This document shows, piece by piece, positions 29,634 through 38,715 of a stretch of DNA of 64,000 nucleotides (positions are counted from its first letter, which is position 1; each line of letters begins with the position of its first letter). Position numbers and translations under genes: made by a program. The notes beneath the pieces are model-generated. The model worked only from the letters and a program-made list of their open reading frames with translations, did no database searches and was not told the DNA's origin. The DNA is from Clostridia bacterium (GTDB taxonomy: Bacteria > Bacillota > Clostridia > Christensenellales > Borkfalkiaceae). The stretch lies in the NCBI GenBank assembly GCA_900770945.1, contig CAAGME010000015.1, forward strand, positions 74,019 to 138,018. The letters run 5' to 3'.

Positions 29634-32192
29634 TCACTCCGCAACGTATTCTTCGAAAGTATATTCGCCGCTTCCTTTTTCTTCCGTTTTCCCGGAAGGA
29701 AGCGTAACTATGCACTTCGTGCCGAAAGGAATTTTGACTTTGAGATAAAACTTGCCGTTTTCTTCTTTCCACTCCGATTCGGCTTTTCCGTACGGTGTTT
29801 CGACGCCGCCCTTTGCAAACGTTATTCCGCCGCCCGTAATCGGTTTTATCCCGAACTTTTTATAACCCGCTTCTATCGGCTCGATGCCGAGTATACGCTT
29901 ATAAAGGAAGTCGCACGCCGCACCGGAAGCGTAGTGGTTATAAGAAATCATAACCGCCGCCGTACCGTCGTCGCCGATGGGGCAACAACCGTTTTCGTCG
30001 AGTCCGTCCCAACGTTCCCAAACGGTCGAAGCTCCCGCTTTTACTTCGTATAGCCATGACGGGCAACGCTCGCTTGTTAAAAGTCTGAACGCAGTTGTTT
30101 TTTCGCCGTTGTCGCAAAGCGCGAACAAAATATACGGCGTGCCGGGAAAGCCCGTTTCAACGGTGTAGTTTGATTTTTCTATCAGCTTAACAAGGTTTTT
30201 AACGGCGTTTTCCTTTTCTTCGCCCTTAAAAATATTAAACTGCAACGGCAAAACGTACGCCGTCTGAAATTCGTTTTTCAGCTTGCCGTTCCCGTCGGTT
30301 AAAAATCTTCTGTACGCTTCGCCCACCTTTTCGCTAAGCTCGGCATATCTTTTTTCATCGTCCGCTTTTCCTAAAATACCCGCGATTTTCGACAAAAGAT
30401 AAGACGTGTTTTTCAGGCTTGCCGTAGAAGTGTGCGTTCCCCTTTTTTGCCAATCGGTCATCTTTTCGAGGTCGGGTGCGACCCAATCGCCGAAAGTAAA
30501 CGGGGTAAAGGGCTTCCATAAATACCTTGCCTTTCCGATGCTCAAAAAACCCGCTGCCCGCCTGCATGCTTCCACGTACTTTTTCATCACGGGGTAGTAA
30601 TCTTCTAACAGTTTTTCGTCGCCGCGCGCAAGGTATTCCGCATACGGGACCATAATGCACGCGTCGCCCCAGAAAGCCGTCGCGCCGACGGGCATGGTCG
30701 TAGGGAAACCGTAACCGTGCCGAGGAACGACGTTGGGTATCCCCCCGCGGGCGTTCTGCTCGGTCTTTAAGTCTTTGAGCCACTTATCGAGAAAGCGTGA
30801 AAGGTCGAAGTCGAAACACGCCGTAGACGCAAACACCGCGATATCGCCCGTCCAGCCCATTCTTTCGTCGCGTTGCGGACAGTCGGTCGGTATGTCCATA
30901 AAGTTGGAACGCGCGCTCCACGTCACGTTTTTTCTGAATTTATTCAATCTTTCATCCGAACAAACGAATTCACCCGTTTCTTTAGTTGCGGAAGTCAAAG
31001 CGTAAGCGTAAAAATCAATTTCCTCCGCCTTTACGCCCTTAACCAAAGCGTACCTGAAGCCCATATACGTGAATCTCGGCGAATATTCTTCGCCTTTGCC
31101 GTCGGAAGTGTAATCGGTTCTTGCCTTTGCCGAGCGCAAAAAATCTGTAAAAATGCAGCCGTTCGCGTCTAAAATTTCGGCATGCCGAACGAGTATTTTT
31201 CTGCCGGATTCCGCCGTCGTTTTAAACGCCGTAACCCCCGCGAAGTTCTGCCCGAAGTCATACAGAATATCGCCGTTTTCAAAGGTTTTTACGCTTACGG
31301 GCGACATTTTTTTATAAATCTTTACAGGAGAACCGTAGCAAGCGGATATCTCGGGCGAATACTTCAAAACTTCTTTTTTCGCATTGACGAATTTTATCTC
31401 GTCCTCATTGACTCGCGCGTCGTAAACTTCGCCGTCGTAAAGGTCGGCTTCTTTTATCTTTCCGCCGCGCCCCACAAGCCAGCTTTCGTCCGTGCCGATT
31501 ACCTCGAAGCTACCGTCGTCGTAAACAAGGCGCATTTCGGCAAGCAAAGCCTGCCTTTTGGCGTAAACTCTGTTAAGCCTCGTCCACACGAACGAACCGA
31601 CAGCCCAGCCGCCCGCCACCGTGACCGAAAGCGTATTGTTTTCCTTTATAAAATCCGTGACGTCGTAAACGCAATATTGCAAATTCTTTTTATAGTTTGT
31701 AAAACCCGGCGCAAAATAATCGTCGTTGACGCGCTTTTTGTTAAGAAAAACGTCAATCGTTCCCATTGCCGTCACGGCAAAGTACGCGCGCATGATTTTT
31801 TTGCTTGCCGTAAAGCTTTTTTTGAAAATCATCGGCTCGGGCGAAACCTTTTTCTCTTTGAAAACGTACGTTCCGTCGGTAATCCATTCGCCGACCCACT
31901 TTTCGCCGAGCTTGCCCGTAGTAAAAACCGTGGAGCCTTGCGCCCTTTCGCCGTAAACGCTTTCGGCTTCGATTGTCGCTTCGTAGCGGGTAAAGGGTTT
32001 AAGCTTTTCGCCTTTATATGCTATATACAAGCTGTCTTTTGACTGAATTTCGCTCCCGTTAAGCCTTAAAACGGCGTTTTTTATCTCGTCGTTTTCTCTT
32101 TCGGAAGTCGCCGCAAACGAAAACCTCGGACTCCTTTCGTCCGTCACGCAGTTTTCTTTGAGGTCTTCGCATTTAACATATAAGATTTTCAT
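29634..32192 (-). CDS. Intracellular alpha-L-rhamnosidase, GH78
   Basis: This 852-residue enzyme releases terminal L-rhamnose from glycosides. Beta-sandwich domains fill the first 380 residues (including GTIDVFLNKKRVND and APGFTNYKK). The (alpha/alpha)6 barrel follows, with the hallmark DIPTDCPQRDERMGWTGD (general acid Glu in DER), then WVAPDLEKMTDWQKRG and TVWERWDG, with the base Glu in the latter. SYNHYASGA gives the conserved His. There is no signal peptide, so rhamnosides must be imported whole; no transporter is in the operon. It is the first gene after the divergent promoter region shared with the DeoR regulator. Confidence 0.95.
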   Translation of the reverse strand: MKILYVKCEDLKENCVTDERSPRFSFAATSERENDEIKNAVLRLNGSEIQSKDSLYIAYKGEKLKPFTRYEATIEAESVYGERAQGSTVFTTGKLGEKWVGEWITDGTYVFKEKKVSPEPMIFKKSFTASKKIMRAYFAVTAMGTIDVFLNKKRVNDDYFAPGFTNYKKNLQYCVYDVTDFIKENNTLSVTVAGGWAVGSFVWTRLNRVYAKRQALLAEMRLVYDDGSFEVIGTDESWLVGRGGKIKEADLYDGEVYDARVNEDEIKFVNAKKEVLKYSPEISACYGSPVKIYKKMSPVSVKTFENGDILYDFGQNFAGVTAFKTTAESGRKILVRHAEILDANGCIFTDFLRSAKARTDYTSDGKGEEYSPRFTYMGFRYALVKGVKAEEIDFYAYALTSATKETGEFVCSDERLNKFRKNVTWSARSNFMDIPTDCPQRDERMGWTGDIAVFASTACFDFDLSRFLDKWLKDLKTEQNARGGIPNVVPRHGYGFPTTMPVGATAFWGDACIMVPYAEYLARGDEKLLEDYYPVMKKYVEACRRAAGFLSIGKARYLWKPFTPFTFGDWVAPDLEKMTDWQKRGTHTSTASLKNTSYLLSKIAGILGKADDEKRYAELSEKVGEAYRRFLTDGNGKLKNEFQTAYVLPLQFNIFKGEEKENAVKNLVKLIEKSNYTVETGFPGTPYILFALCDNGEKTTAFRLLTSERCPSWLYEVKAGASTVWERWDGLDENGCCPIGDDGTAAVMISYNHYASGAACDFLYKRILGIEPIEAGYKKFGIKPITGGGITFAKGGVETPYGKAESEWKEENGKFYLKVKIPFGTKCIVTLPSGKTEEKGSGEYTFEEYVAE

Positions 32193-32242
32193 TATTTTAC
32201 CCTTTCCGCCGCCTTAATTTCGGCGCGTATTTTCTTGCTTAT

Positions 32243-32281
32243 ATTGTAACACAAAAAGCGTATTTGTCCATAGTATTTGTC
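32243..32281 (-). promoter_or_regulatory. Promoter and direct repeats of the rhamnoside operon
   Basis: On the minus strand TGGACA (32265-32270), 16 bp and TACAAT (32243-32248) form a promoter 51 bp before the GH78 gene. The 9-mer GTATTTGTC (plus reading) occurs at 32260-32268 and 32273-32281, 13 bp apart and over the -35, a likely operator for the divergent DeoR protein. Confidence 0.65.
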
Positions 32282-32361
32282 AAATTGCTCACAAAGTTGT
32301 AACATGCAATCGCAAATAACCGCCAAATGAGCAAAAACAATCACAAAATTCAATCTTATCA

Positions 32362-32390
32362 TTGACATTGTAAGCTTTTTATGATAAAAT
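32362..32390 (+). promoter_or_regulatory. Promoter of the DeoR regulator
   Basis: TTGACA (32362-32367), 17 bp and TAAAAT (32385-32390) lie 33 bp before the ATG. The 8-mer TTGTAACA occurs twice in the same gap (32244-32251, 32297-32304). Confidence 0.8.
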
Positions 32391-32423
32391 GTCCATGAAA
32401 AAAACAACCGGAAGGCAAAAAAA

Positions 32424-33194
32424 ATGTTCGTAAACGAAAGATTCAACACCATTACGGAATACCTTAAAGAACACAAGCGCGCAAGCGTGACGGAATTATC
32501 CAACGTTTTGTACGTTTCGCCCGCGACCGTTCGGCGCGACCTTTTGGAAATGCAGAAAATGGGGCTTGTGGCGAGAACGCACGGCGGAGCTTTGTACCTC
32601 GACAATTCCGACGAAGTGTCTATTTTCGTTCGCCTTGAAAAGGATTCTCTCGAAAAGGAATTGACGGCTTCCGTCGCCCTTGACAGAATCCCGCCTTTTC
32701 AGACGGTTTTTATCGACAATTCTTCGACCTGCCTTGCCCTTGCGGAAAGAATGGACTTGTCGCATAAAACGATAGTCACCAACGGTTTGCAGATAGCGAG
32801 CAAGCTTTCGTCCAAGCATGACGTAAACATAATTATGCCCGGCGGAGAATTACATTATAACACCAACGCCGTAACGGGCAGCCTTGCCTGCAACCAGCTC
32901 CGCTCGTTTAAGTTCGACCTATCCCTCTGCTCGTGCGCGGCAATCGATACGGACAGTAGTTATGAGTTTTCGCTCGAAACAATTCAGATAAAAAAGGTTG
33001 CGATGGAACAGTCCAAACTGCACATTCTCGTCGTGAGCGAAAGCAAATTCACCCGCACCGCGCCGTATGTTACTTGCGGGCTTTCAGCCTATCATGCGAT
33101 AATGACCAACGCGCCCGACGAAGTAGTCGAACCTCTGCGCGAAGCCGGCTTGCGCGTTTACAACAAGCCCTCGAAAAAGCACGCCAAACAATAA
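32424..33194 (+). CDS. DeoR-family regulator of the rhamnoside operon
   Basis: This 256-residue protein has an N-terminal DeoR helix-turn-helix (VTELSNVLYVSPATVRRDLLEMQKMG and on, residues about 20-45, ending RTHGGAL). A sugar-phosphate-sensing DeoR domain follows (FIDNSSTCLALAERM, TNGLQIA, PGGELHYNTNAVTGS). Such repressors usually release DNA on binding a phosphorylated sugar intermediate. It is divergent from GH78-rhaB-rhaA-rhaD-GH2, so rhamnulose-1-phosphate is the natural inducer candidate. GGAAGG precedes the ATG. Confidence 0.93.
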   Translation: MFVNERFNTITEYLKEHKRASVTELSNVLYVSPATVRRDLLEMQKMGLVARTHGGALYLDNSDEVSIFVRLEKDSLEKELTASVALDRIPPFQTVFIDNSSTCLALAERMDLSHKTIVTNGLQIASKLSSKHDVNIIMPGGELHYNTNAVTGSLACNQLRSFKFDLSLCSCAAIDTDSSYEFSLETIQIKKVAMEQSKLHILVVSESKFTRTAPYVTCGLSAYHAIMTNAPDEVVEPLREAGLRVYNKPSKKHAKQ

Positions 33195-33231
33195 TCTTTT
33201 TGTCGAAAATTTTATTGAAATTTTCCCCGCG

Positions 33232-33274
33232 AAAAAAACTCGTTCCCGCGTCAACGCAAGAACGAGTTTTTTTT
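33232..33274. terminator. Bidirectional terminator
   Basis: A 10-bp perfect stem (AAACTCGTTC/GAACGAGTTT) with A run before and T run after lies between the convergent DeoR gene and the beta-helix lipoprotein gene. Confidence 0.9.
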
Positions 33275-33296
33275 ATACTATTTAGTTACTTTTTAT

Positions 33297-34958
33297 TTAC
33301 TTTCCGCAGAAAAACCCTAAGGCGTTCGAGTACGGATTGCCGAAAAAGTCCTTGACTTTGTTTGTCTCCAAAGCAGCTCCGAATGCGGGAGAAGAAGCTT
33401 TTAACTTAAAGTTCTCGGCAAAGCTTCTGCCCGTGCGCCTATCTTCGTCCGAGTAGGTTCCGACAAACTGCGGGTCAATGTACAAGCCGTCCTTGTTAGC
33501 GGTCTTAAACCCTTCTAAATCGGCGATTTTGCCTTTTTTCGAGGAGTAAATCAAGTTGTTGCTAACAAGCGCGTTTTCGGTATCCGCAAGCTCGAATTTT
33601 GCGTTTTCGGACATATTGTAAATAATGTTGTTGTAAAATTCAAAATTACGCTTAACGTTGCTCTTCAAAATAATCGGTGAAGTTTCGGCAGACACGACGA
33701 AAGTGTTGTTGTAAAGCGAAACGCTTTTCGCCGGGTAGTTAATGTAAACTATACCCTTGTTACCGTAATCGTGAACGGAAAGATTGTAACGAACGGTAAC
33801 CTTGTCGGCAACGCCTTGATTGTTAAACGTCGTGCAGTTTAAGAACAACCCGAAAGCGTTATCATGGCTGTAATTGTACTGCCAAACGGTGTCACGGCTC
33901 TGCAAGTCTGCGTCAAGCATACAGCCGTCCTGAATCGTTCCGTCTTTTTTTGCTTTTGCGCGGTTAAAATAACCCTCGTTATACTCTATTACCGTGCCGA
34001 AAACGTAAGAAGTGCATATTGTGTTGCCCGAAACGCACTTTATAGCCGTTTCGTACATAACGTTGCCACTTATTTTGCCGCCGGCAAGGTTGCGCGCGAA
34101 TACGGCGTTTTTACCGATATAGCAAATCTCGTTGTTTTCGATGTTTACGTTGAGGTAAGAGAATTTTTCAAAATCTTCGGAATAAGGAGAAATTTTCGTG
34201 GTTCCGCTCGCCGTTTGGGGTCTGTACCAAGTGGCAATGCCCACGTTTTCAACGTCTTTTATCTTGTTGCCGACGATATTAAGCCCGTCGTATCTGCCGT
34301 AACCGTCGAGAGACCACGCATGTATGCCGCCGGTTACTTTCGAAGGAAAGCTCATACCGCTGTTTTCGGCATCCGTTATGCCGTGTATATCGTGAATGTA
34401 TAAGTTTTTTATCGTTATTTCGTGATAAGTGACTACTTCTTTTTTGCCCTCCGGGTTAGTCGCGTTGATAAGAACGCCGCGTCTATCTCCCTCATCGGTC
34501 GATTCGTCGTAAACTTCTAAGTTTTCAACAGTCAGATATTCGCAGTTTTCGATATAGATAACGCCGCTCCCCACTAAATCTGCGCCGTTTATCTTGGGCT
34601 TAGGCAAGCTTTCATCGCCGTAAGCGGTAATTAAAACTTCGGCAACTTCGGTGCCTTTTATGTTTTTGAGTTGAAGCCCGCCATTGAAAACGGAACCGCG
34701 TTTTAAGCCTATTTTGTCGCCCGGCTTAATGTCTATTATCTCTATTCCCGTTAAGTCGCTGAAAGGCTTTTCTTCACTTCCGTCGGCGTCCTCGAACGTA
34801 GACGAAGAATCGAAATAATAAGTCATTTTTTGCTCGGTTTCGCCACCGCCGCCCGAGGACGAATCGCCGCTCGGGCCGTCTCCCACGCATCCGACAAGCG
34901 CGAAAGTTATCGTGAAAGCGCAAGCCGCCGCAAATAATTTTAATAATAAGTTTTTCAT
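33297..34958 (-). CDS. Secreted beta-helix lipoprotein
   Basis: This 553-residue protein has a lipoprotein signal (FAAACAFTITFALVGC, lipobox ALVGC) and a Gly/Ser linker. A right-handed parallel beta-helix of the pectate-lyase-like class follows (FEDADGSEEKPFSDL entry motif; repeated VIYIENCEYLTVENLEVYD, ISGNVMYETAIK, NNEICYIGKNAV, FYNNIIYN). About 74 residues at the end finish FFGNPYSNALGFFCGK. GAGG lies 5 nt before the ATG at 34958. The beta-helix is closely related, often word for word, to the second half of the protein at 38716-41784. Polysaccharide binding or cleavage is likely; catalytic residues cannot be assigned. The Glu/Asp-rich groove is compatible with a lyase or hydrolase. Confidence 0.85.
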   Translation of the reverse strand: MKNLLLKLFAAACAFTITFALVGCVGDGPSGDSSSGGGGETEQKMTYYFDSSSTFEDADGSEEKPFSDLTGIEIIDIKPGDKIGLKRGSVFNGGLQLKNIKGTEVAEVLITAYGDESLPKPKINGADLVGSGVIYIENCEYLTVENLEVYDESTDEGDRRGVLINATNPEGKKEVVTYHEITIKNLYIHDIHGITDAENSGMSFPSKVTGGIHAWSLDGYGRYDGLNIVGNKIKDVENVGIATWYRPQTASGTTKISPYSEDFEKFSYLNVNIENNEICYIGKNAVFARNLAGGKISGNVMYETAIKCVSGNTICTSYVFGTVIEYNEGYFNRAKAKKDGTIQDGCMLDADLQSRDTVWQYNYSHDNAFGLFLNCTTFNNQGVADKVTVRYNLSVHDYGNKGIVYINYPAKSVSLYNNTFVVSAETSPIILKSNVKRNFEFYNNIIYNMSENAKFELADTENALVSNNLIYSSKKGKIADLEGFKTANKDGLYIDPQFVGTYSDEDRRTGRSFAENFKLKASSPAFGAALETNKVKDFFGNPYSNALGFFCGK

Positions 34959-35090
34959 TTTTACCTCTGTTTTTTTTATGCTCATATCTTCAAGCAAAAC
35001 GCAAAACCTTGCCCTAAATAACGCGCCCGCCCGATATTTTGTCGGATACGGACGCGTAAAAAGGAAGATATAAGTTTTGTGAACTAAATG

Positions 35091-38000
35091 TTAAGCGTTT
35101 TCAGCCGTCTTTTTTGTGAATGGGAGCTTATCCCAAACGCTCGTTAATATAAACGCAACCGCCGTCAAGCCGAAGAGAACACCGAACACAATCTGCACTA
35201 CGCCGACAGCCCCCATCCAAGCGGGTGTAATCGTTATATAACGCGTGCTTGCGGTTACGCCGTTCATCGCGCTTGAATTAACCACGATGTAAAGTATTTT
35301 GTGCGCTTCTTCTCTCATGGCGTTAGCAAGCTTGCCGTAGCCCGTTTTGTACTGATTAAGCGGAGAATCCGATGCTCCCTTAACGGCTAAGTCGCCGTCG
35401 GGGAGAGCCGAGCCGCCTAAAATTCCGCCGGCTAAGTCCATATAGTTAGCCTGCCAGTAGTCGGAAACCGCAAAGCCTTTCATTCCGAATTCGTCGCGAA
35501 GAACCGTGTTGATGAAGCCGTGTTGGCTCGTCCAATCAACGCCGATACGGTTAAAGCCCGTCATAACGTTTTCCGCTCCGCCTTCTATAATACCTATCTC
35601 AAAAGGCTTTAAGTAAATTTCACGTATAGTCTGCTCGTTCGCCCAGGTGTTCACGCCCTCGCGGTTGTGTTCCTGTTCATTCAAAACGGCGTGCTTTAAG
35701 TAAACGTAAATGCCTTTTTCTCTTATTCCGCGAATTTCCGCCGCGGTGATTTTACCGGACAAAAATCCGTCTTCCGAGTAATATTCGAAAGCTCTGCCGT
35801 TATACGTGCCGCGGTGAATATTCGCACCCGGTCCGTACAATCCGGAGTAGCCTGCCCAGAGGCAGTCCTCGCCGATGGAATTGCCGAGTTCATGAATGAG
35901 TTCCTCGTTCATCGTCGCAGCCATAAGCGCGGCGCAAGGATAGGAAACCGGCGAAGTATCTTTGTCGGGGTCGTCGTAAAGGAAAGCGTATCTCAGCTCC
36001 GCAACGCCCTGGTTAGAAGAATATCTGTATCGGTCCGCGCCCGCGCTTGTCGCGCCGACGGGTCCGAGCGCACCGTTGCCGTCTATCGTTTCCGTCTTTA
36101 TTTCCAAGCCACAGGTTTTTCTCAAACCGTTGGAAAGAAGCATAACGGTATCTTCCCAAGTGAGCTGATCGAGAATTTCTTCCCATCTTTCGTCGTCGTA
36201 TTCTACTTTTTCAAGCTTGCCGTCCTTTATCGAAAGAAGCGAACCGAGAGTCTTGTCGTACGTGCCGTCGCCGTAAGTCGGGTACGCTACGTCGTCTTTT
36301 TGAAGCTTAGTCGAGCCTTTCGCCGCATCTGAAACCATCTTCGCGGTAGCCGTAACCTTGACTTCGTTATTGAGTCTTGCATGCGTTTTGGTCAAACCTA
36401 ATTTAACGGTGCCTTCCCAGTTGCTTCTCGTCACGTAAGTAACGGAGTTGTTGCCCTTGCCGTCGTAACGGTTGAGGTCGGCGTCGTCGAAAGCGTTGGT
36501 TATCGCTTTTCCGGTAGCTGCGGACGTAGCATAGGTTTTGTCGTCGAAAGTTTTTGTGAATTTCTTCGTCATTGCAACTACGCCGTCATCCGTCATGCCG
36601 TCCGATTTCGTTTTTCCCTTAGCGGCTAAAACGTTGTTCACGGCTTCATGCGCGTTCTTTGCGGCGGTGAAATAATAATCGCCCGCGTCGAGGATATACG
36701 TTTTTGCCTTATTCGAATCGTAAGAAGCGAGTTCGCTGCCCTTTACTTCGATATTAAGCGTTTGCGTTGCGTTAGGCGCAAGTTCCTCGGTCTTTGCAAA
36801 GCCTACAAAATCGACAGCCGATTTTTCAATGCCGTTTTGCTTGTCGTAATCGGTGTAAGGCTTCTGCAAGTAAAGTTGAACAGCCTCTTTGCCTTTTACG
36901 CTTCCTACGTTTTTAACGGTGACTTTTGCCGTGTAAACATCTTTTTTAGCGTTGTATTCGACATCGAAATCGGAATATTCGAATTCCGTGTAGCTTAGCC
37001 CGTAGCCGAACGGGTATTTAACTATTTCGTTATAATTGAACGTTCCGGCGTTAGCCGTCTTTAAAACGGTGTCTTCGTAACGCGTTTCGGTGTAGCGATA
37101 GCCGTTGTAAATACCCTCTTGGTATACGAGGTACTTTGTCGACTTAATGCCGCCCGGCACCGTTTCGCCCGCGTTCACGAATTCGCCGAAGTTAGCGTAA
37201 ACGGGGTTAAAGTAATGCTCTACCCAGTAAGTGTCGGTGAGCCTTCCGCTCGGGCTTTCGCCGGTAAGTATTCTGCCTATACCCTTAGTACCCGTCGCGC
37301 CGCCTTCGCCAACCCACAAAACGGCGTCGATTCCGTATTCCGCTTTGTCGACATAGTCGCACTGTACCTGGTTTGCGGAGTTCAAAAGCATAACTATCTT
37401 TTTCAGTTTGCCCGAATCTTTGAGAGCTTTCATTCCTTTAAGCACGGAGATTTCGTTGGGAGAAAGCTCTAAATAATCACCGTTCGTCGTGTCGGAATAA
37501 GAGCCGCCGTTCATGTAAAGGTCGGTCGCTTCCGTGCCGTAGCGCGAAAGAACGAAAATGCCCGCTTCCGCAGCTTCGTCTCTGCCCGAACCGATAGAGT
37601 TCCAAGGCACGTCTTTAATGGTGTAAGTCGCCTTGTCCGAGCTGGTGTTGCTGTTGTGGTCGGCTTTGTATTGCGCATTGTCGGCGTTTGCCGTATAGAA
37701 GTTCCAAAGAGCTTCGTTTACGGATAAACCCGCTTCGGTAAGTCCGTCTTTTAAGCTCAAGTTTTCAGCTCTTTTAGCAAGCGAAGAACCGCCGCCCTGA
37801 TAAATGTAGTTTACGGAGTTAATGCTGTAAAGATTGACTTTTGCGCCCGAAGACAAAGGCAATGCCTTTGCGCCGTTTACTTCTTCGTTTTTAAGCAGAA
37901 CCGCGCCTTCCGCCGTAACGTTTGCAACGACTTTGCCCGCGTTTTCTTTGAGTCCCGCTATGCTTTCGTAATCGGACTTATAGTAAAGAGTGTCCTCGTC

Positions 38001-38168
38001 CTCATCGTCCGACGTTATTTTTTCCTGTGTTTTTACGTTAAAAATAGAGTTTATCTGCCCCGCCGCGTCGGGAGAGAGCATAATGTTGCCGCCTACGAGA
38101 ATAATTCCGAACAGAACGGCGAACACGTTAAAGAGTATTTTCGATAATAATTTATAAGTCTTTTTCAT
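35091..38168 (-). CDS. Membrane-anchored GH3 with inverted domain order
   Basis: This 1025-residue protein has a transmembrane segment at each end (about 10-32 and 985-1010). Between them the order is GH3 C-terminal sandwich first (GAVLLKNEE; GYGLSYTEF near 390), Fn3-like domain (VTVKNVGSVKGKEAVQLYL), a linker, then the GH3 (beta/alpha)8 barrel last. The nucleophile Asp is in GFAVSDYW. GH3 enzymes with swapped halves are known in Ruminococcus and Butyrivibrio. The barrel holds LYGPGANIHRGTYNGRAFEYYSEDG. It probably acts on cell-facing beta-glycosides. The start overlaps the stop of the small membrane gene, with GAGGAGG upstream. Confidence 0.9.
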   Translation of the reverse strand: MKKTYKLLSKILFNVFAVLFGIILVGGNIMLSPDAAGQINSIFNVKTQEKITSDDEDEDTLYYKSDYESIAGLKENAGKVVANVTAEGAVLLKNEEVNGAKALPLSSGAKVNLYSINSVNYIYQGGGSSLAKRAENLSLKDGLTEAGLSVNEALWNFYTANADNAQYKADHNSNTSSDKATYTIKDVPWNSIGSGRDEAAEAGIFVLSRYGTEATDLYMNGGSYSDTTNGDYLELSPNEISVLKGMKALKDSGKLKKIVMLLNSANQVQCDYVDKAEYGIDAVLWVGEGGATGTKGIGRILTGESPSGRLTDTYWVEHYFNPVYANFGEFVNAGETVPGGIKSTKYLVYQEGIYNGYRYTETRYEDTVLKTANAGTFNYNEIVKYPFGYGLSYTEFEYSDFDVEYNAKKDVYTAKVTVKNVGSVKGKEAVQLYLQKPYTDYDKQNGIEKSAVDFVGFAKTEELAPNATQTLNIEVKGSELASYDSNKAKTYILDAGDYYFTAAKNAHEAVNNVLAAKGKTKSDGMTDDGVVAMTKKFTKTFDDKTYATSAATGKAITNAFDDADLNRYDGKGNNSVTYVTRSNWEGTVKLGLTKTHARLNNEVKVTATAKMVSDAAKGSTKLQKDDVAYPTYGDGTYDKTLGSLLSIKDGKLEKVEYDDERWEEILDQLTWEDTVMLLSNGLRKTCGLEIKTETIDGNGALGPVGATSAGADRYRYSSNQGVAELRYAFLYDDPDKDTSPVSYPCAALMAATMNEELIHELGNSIGEDCLWAGYSGLYGPGANIHRGTYNGRAFEYYSEDGFLSGKITAAEIRGIREKGIYVYLKHAVLNEQEHNREGVNTWANEQTIREIYLKPFEIGIIEGGAENVMTGFNRIGVDWTSQHGFINTVLRDEFGMKGFAVSDYWQANYMDLAGGILGGSALPDGDLAVKGASDSPLNQYKTGYGKLANAMREEAHKILYIVVNSSAMNGVTASTRYITITPAWMGAVGVVQIVFGVLFGLTAVAFILTSVWDKLPFTKKTAENA

Positions 38169-38629
38169 GCGTTTGCCTCCTCGGTTTTAGCTTCTTTCGT
38201 TTTGCTTTGTTTTAGCCACAACGCAACGTTGCCGAGTATTGCGGAAACTAAAAGCGCAATGGTGATAAAGAGATAGGAGCCATCAAGAATAGCAAAGCCT
38301 TCAGCCGAAATGCCGTTGAAGAACACGCCCGAAAGATACATATAAGACGTACCCGCAAACGTTAAAAACGTAATGAGGCTAAGCCCCCAGCTTACTATCG
38401 GCGCAATGTTAGCCGTCGGCTTGAAAGCCGCCAAAAGAACGGTAAGCACAAGCGAAATTATCGGTAGTATTACGACGGCAGCCGTGTAATATCCCGTCAA
38501 AAATTCTTTCTTGAACGCGCCCGCATAAACAAGTCCCGCGATAAACGCAAGCACTGCCGAAACGGCGGTAAAGTAAAACCCGACGTTTTTGTAGCAATCT
38601 TTATTAAGATACTTTTCGATTTTTTCCAT
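38165..38629 (-). CDS. Four-helix membrane protein paired with GH3
   Basis: This 154-residue integral membrane protein has about four transmembrane helices (FYFTAVSAVLAFIAGLVYAG; YTAAVVILPIISLVLTVLLAA; IVSWGLSLITFLTFAGTSYM; YLFITIALLVSAILGNVALW) and a charged cytoplasmic tail. It overlaps the GH3 start by 4 bp. The other GH3 of the window is also preceded by a small membrane protein (56861-57487), so the pair is a repeated arrangement. A role as chaperone, anchor partner or sensor for the GH3 is inference. No known family is recognised. Confidence 0.8.
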   Translation of the reverse strand: MEKIEKYLNKDCYKNVGFYFTAVSAVLAFIAGLVYAGAFKKEFLTGYYTAAVVILPIISLVLTVLLAAFKPTANIAPIVSWGLSLITFLTFAGTSYMYLSGVFFNGISAEGFAILDGSYLFITIALLVSAILGNVALWLKQSKTKEAKTEEANA

Positions 38630-38654
38630 TTTTTATATTTTCCTTTTAGTTTTT

Positions 38655-38702
38655 AAAAGGCGTTCGTCAAAACGAAATTACGCAAAGCCGCACGCCTTTT
38701 TT
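38655..38702 (-). terminator. Likely terminator after the beta-helix protein gene
   Basis: AAAAGGCGT (38655-38663) pairs with ACGCCTTTT (38692-38700) around a 28-nt loop with inner pairs. On the minus strand the T run is short, so efficiency is uncertain and read-through into the GH3 pair is possible. Confidence 0.55.
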
Positions 38703-38715
38703 GACCTTTATTTTG

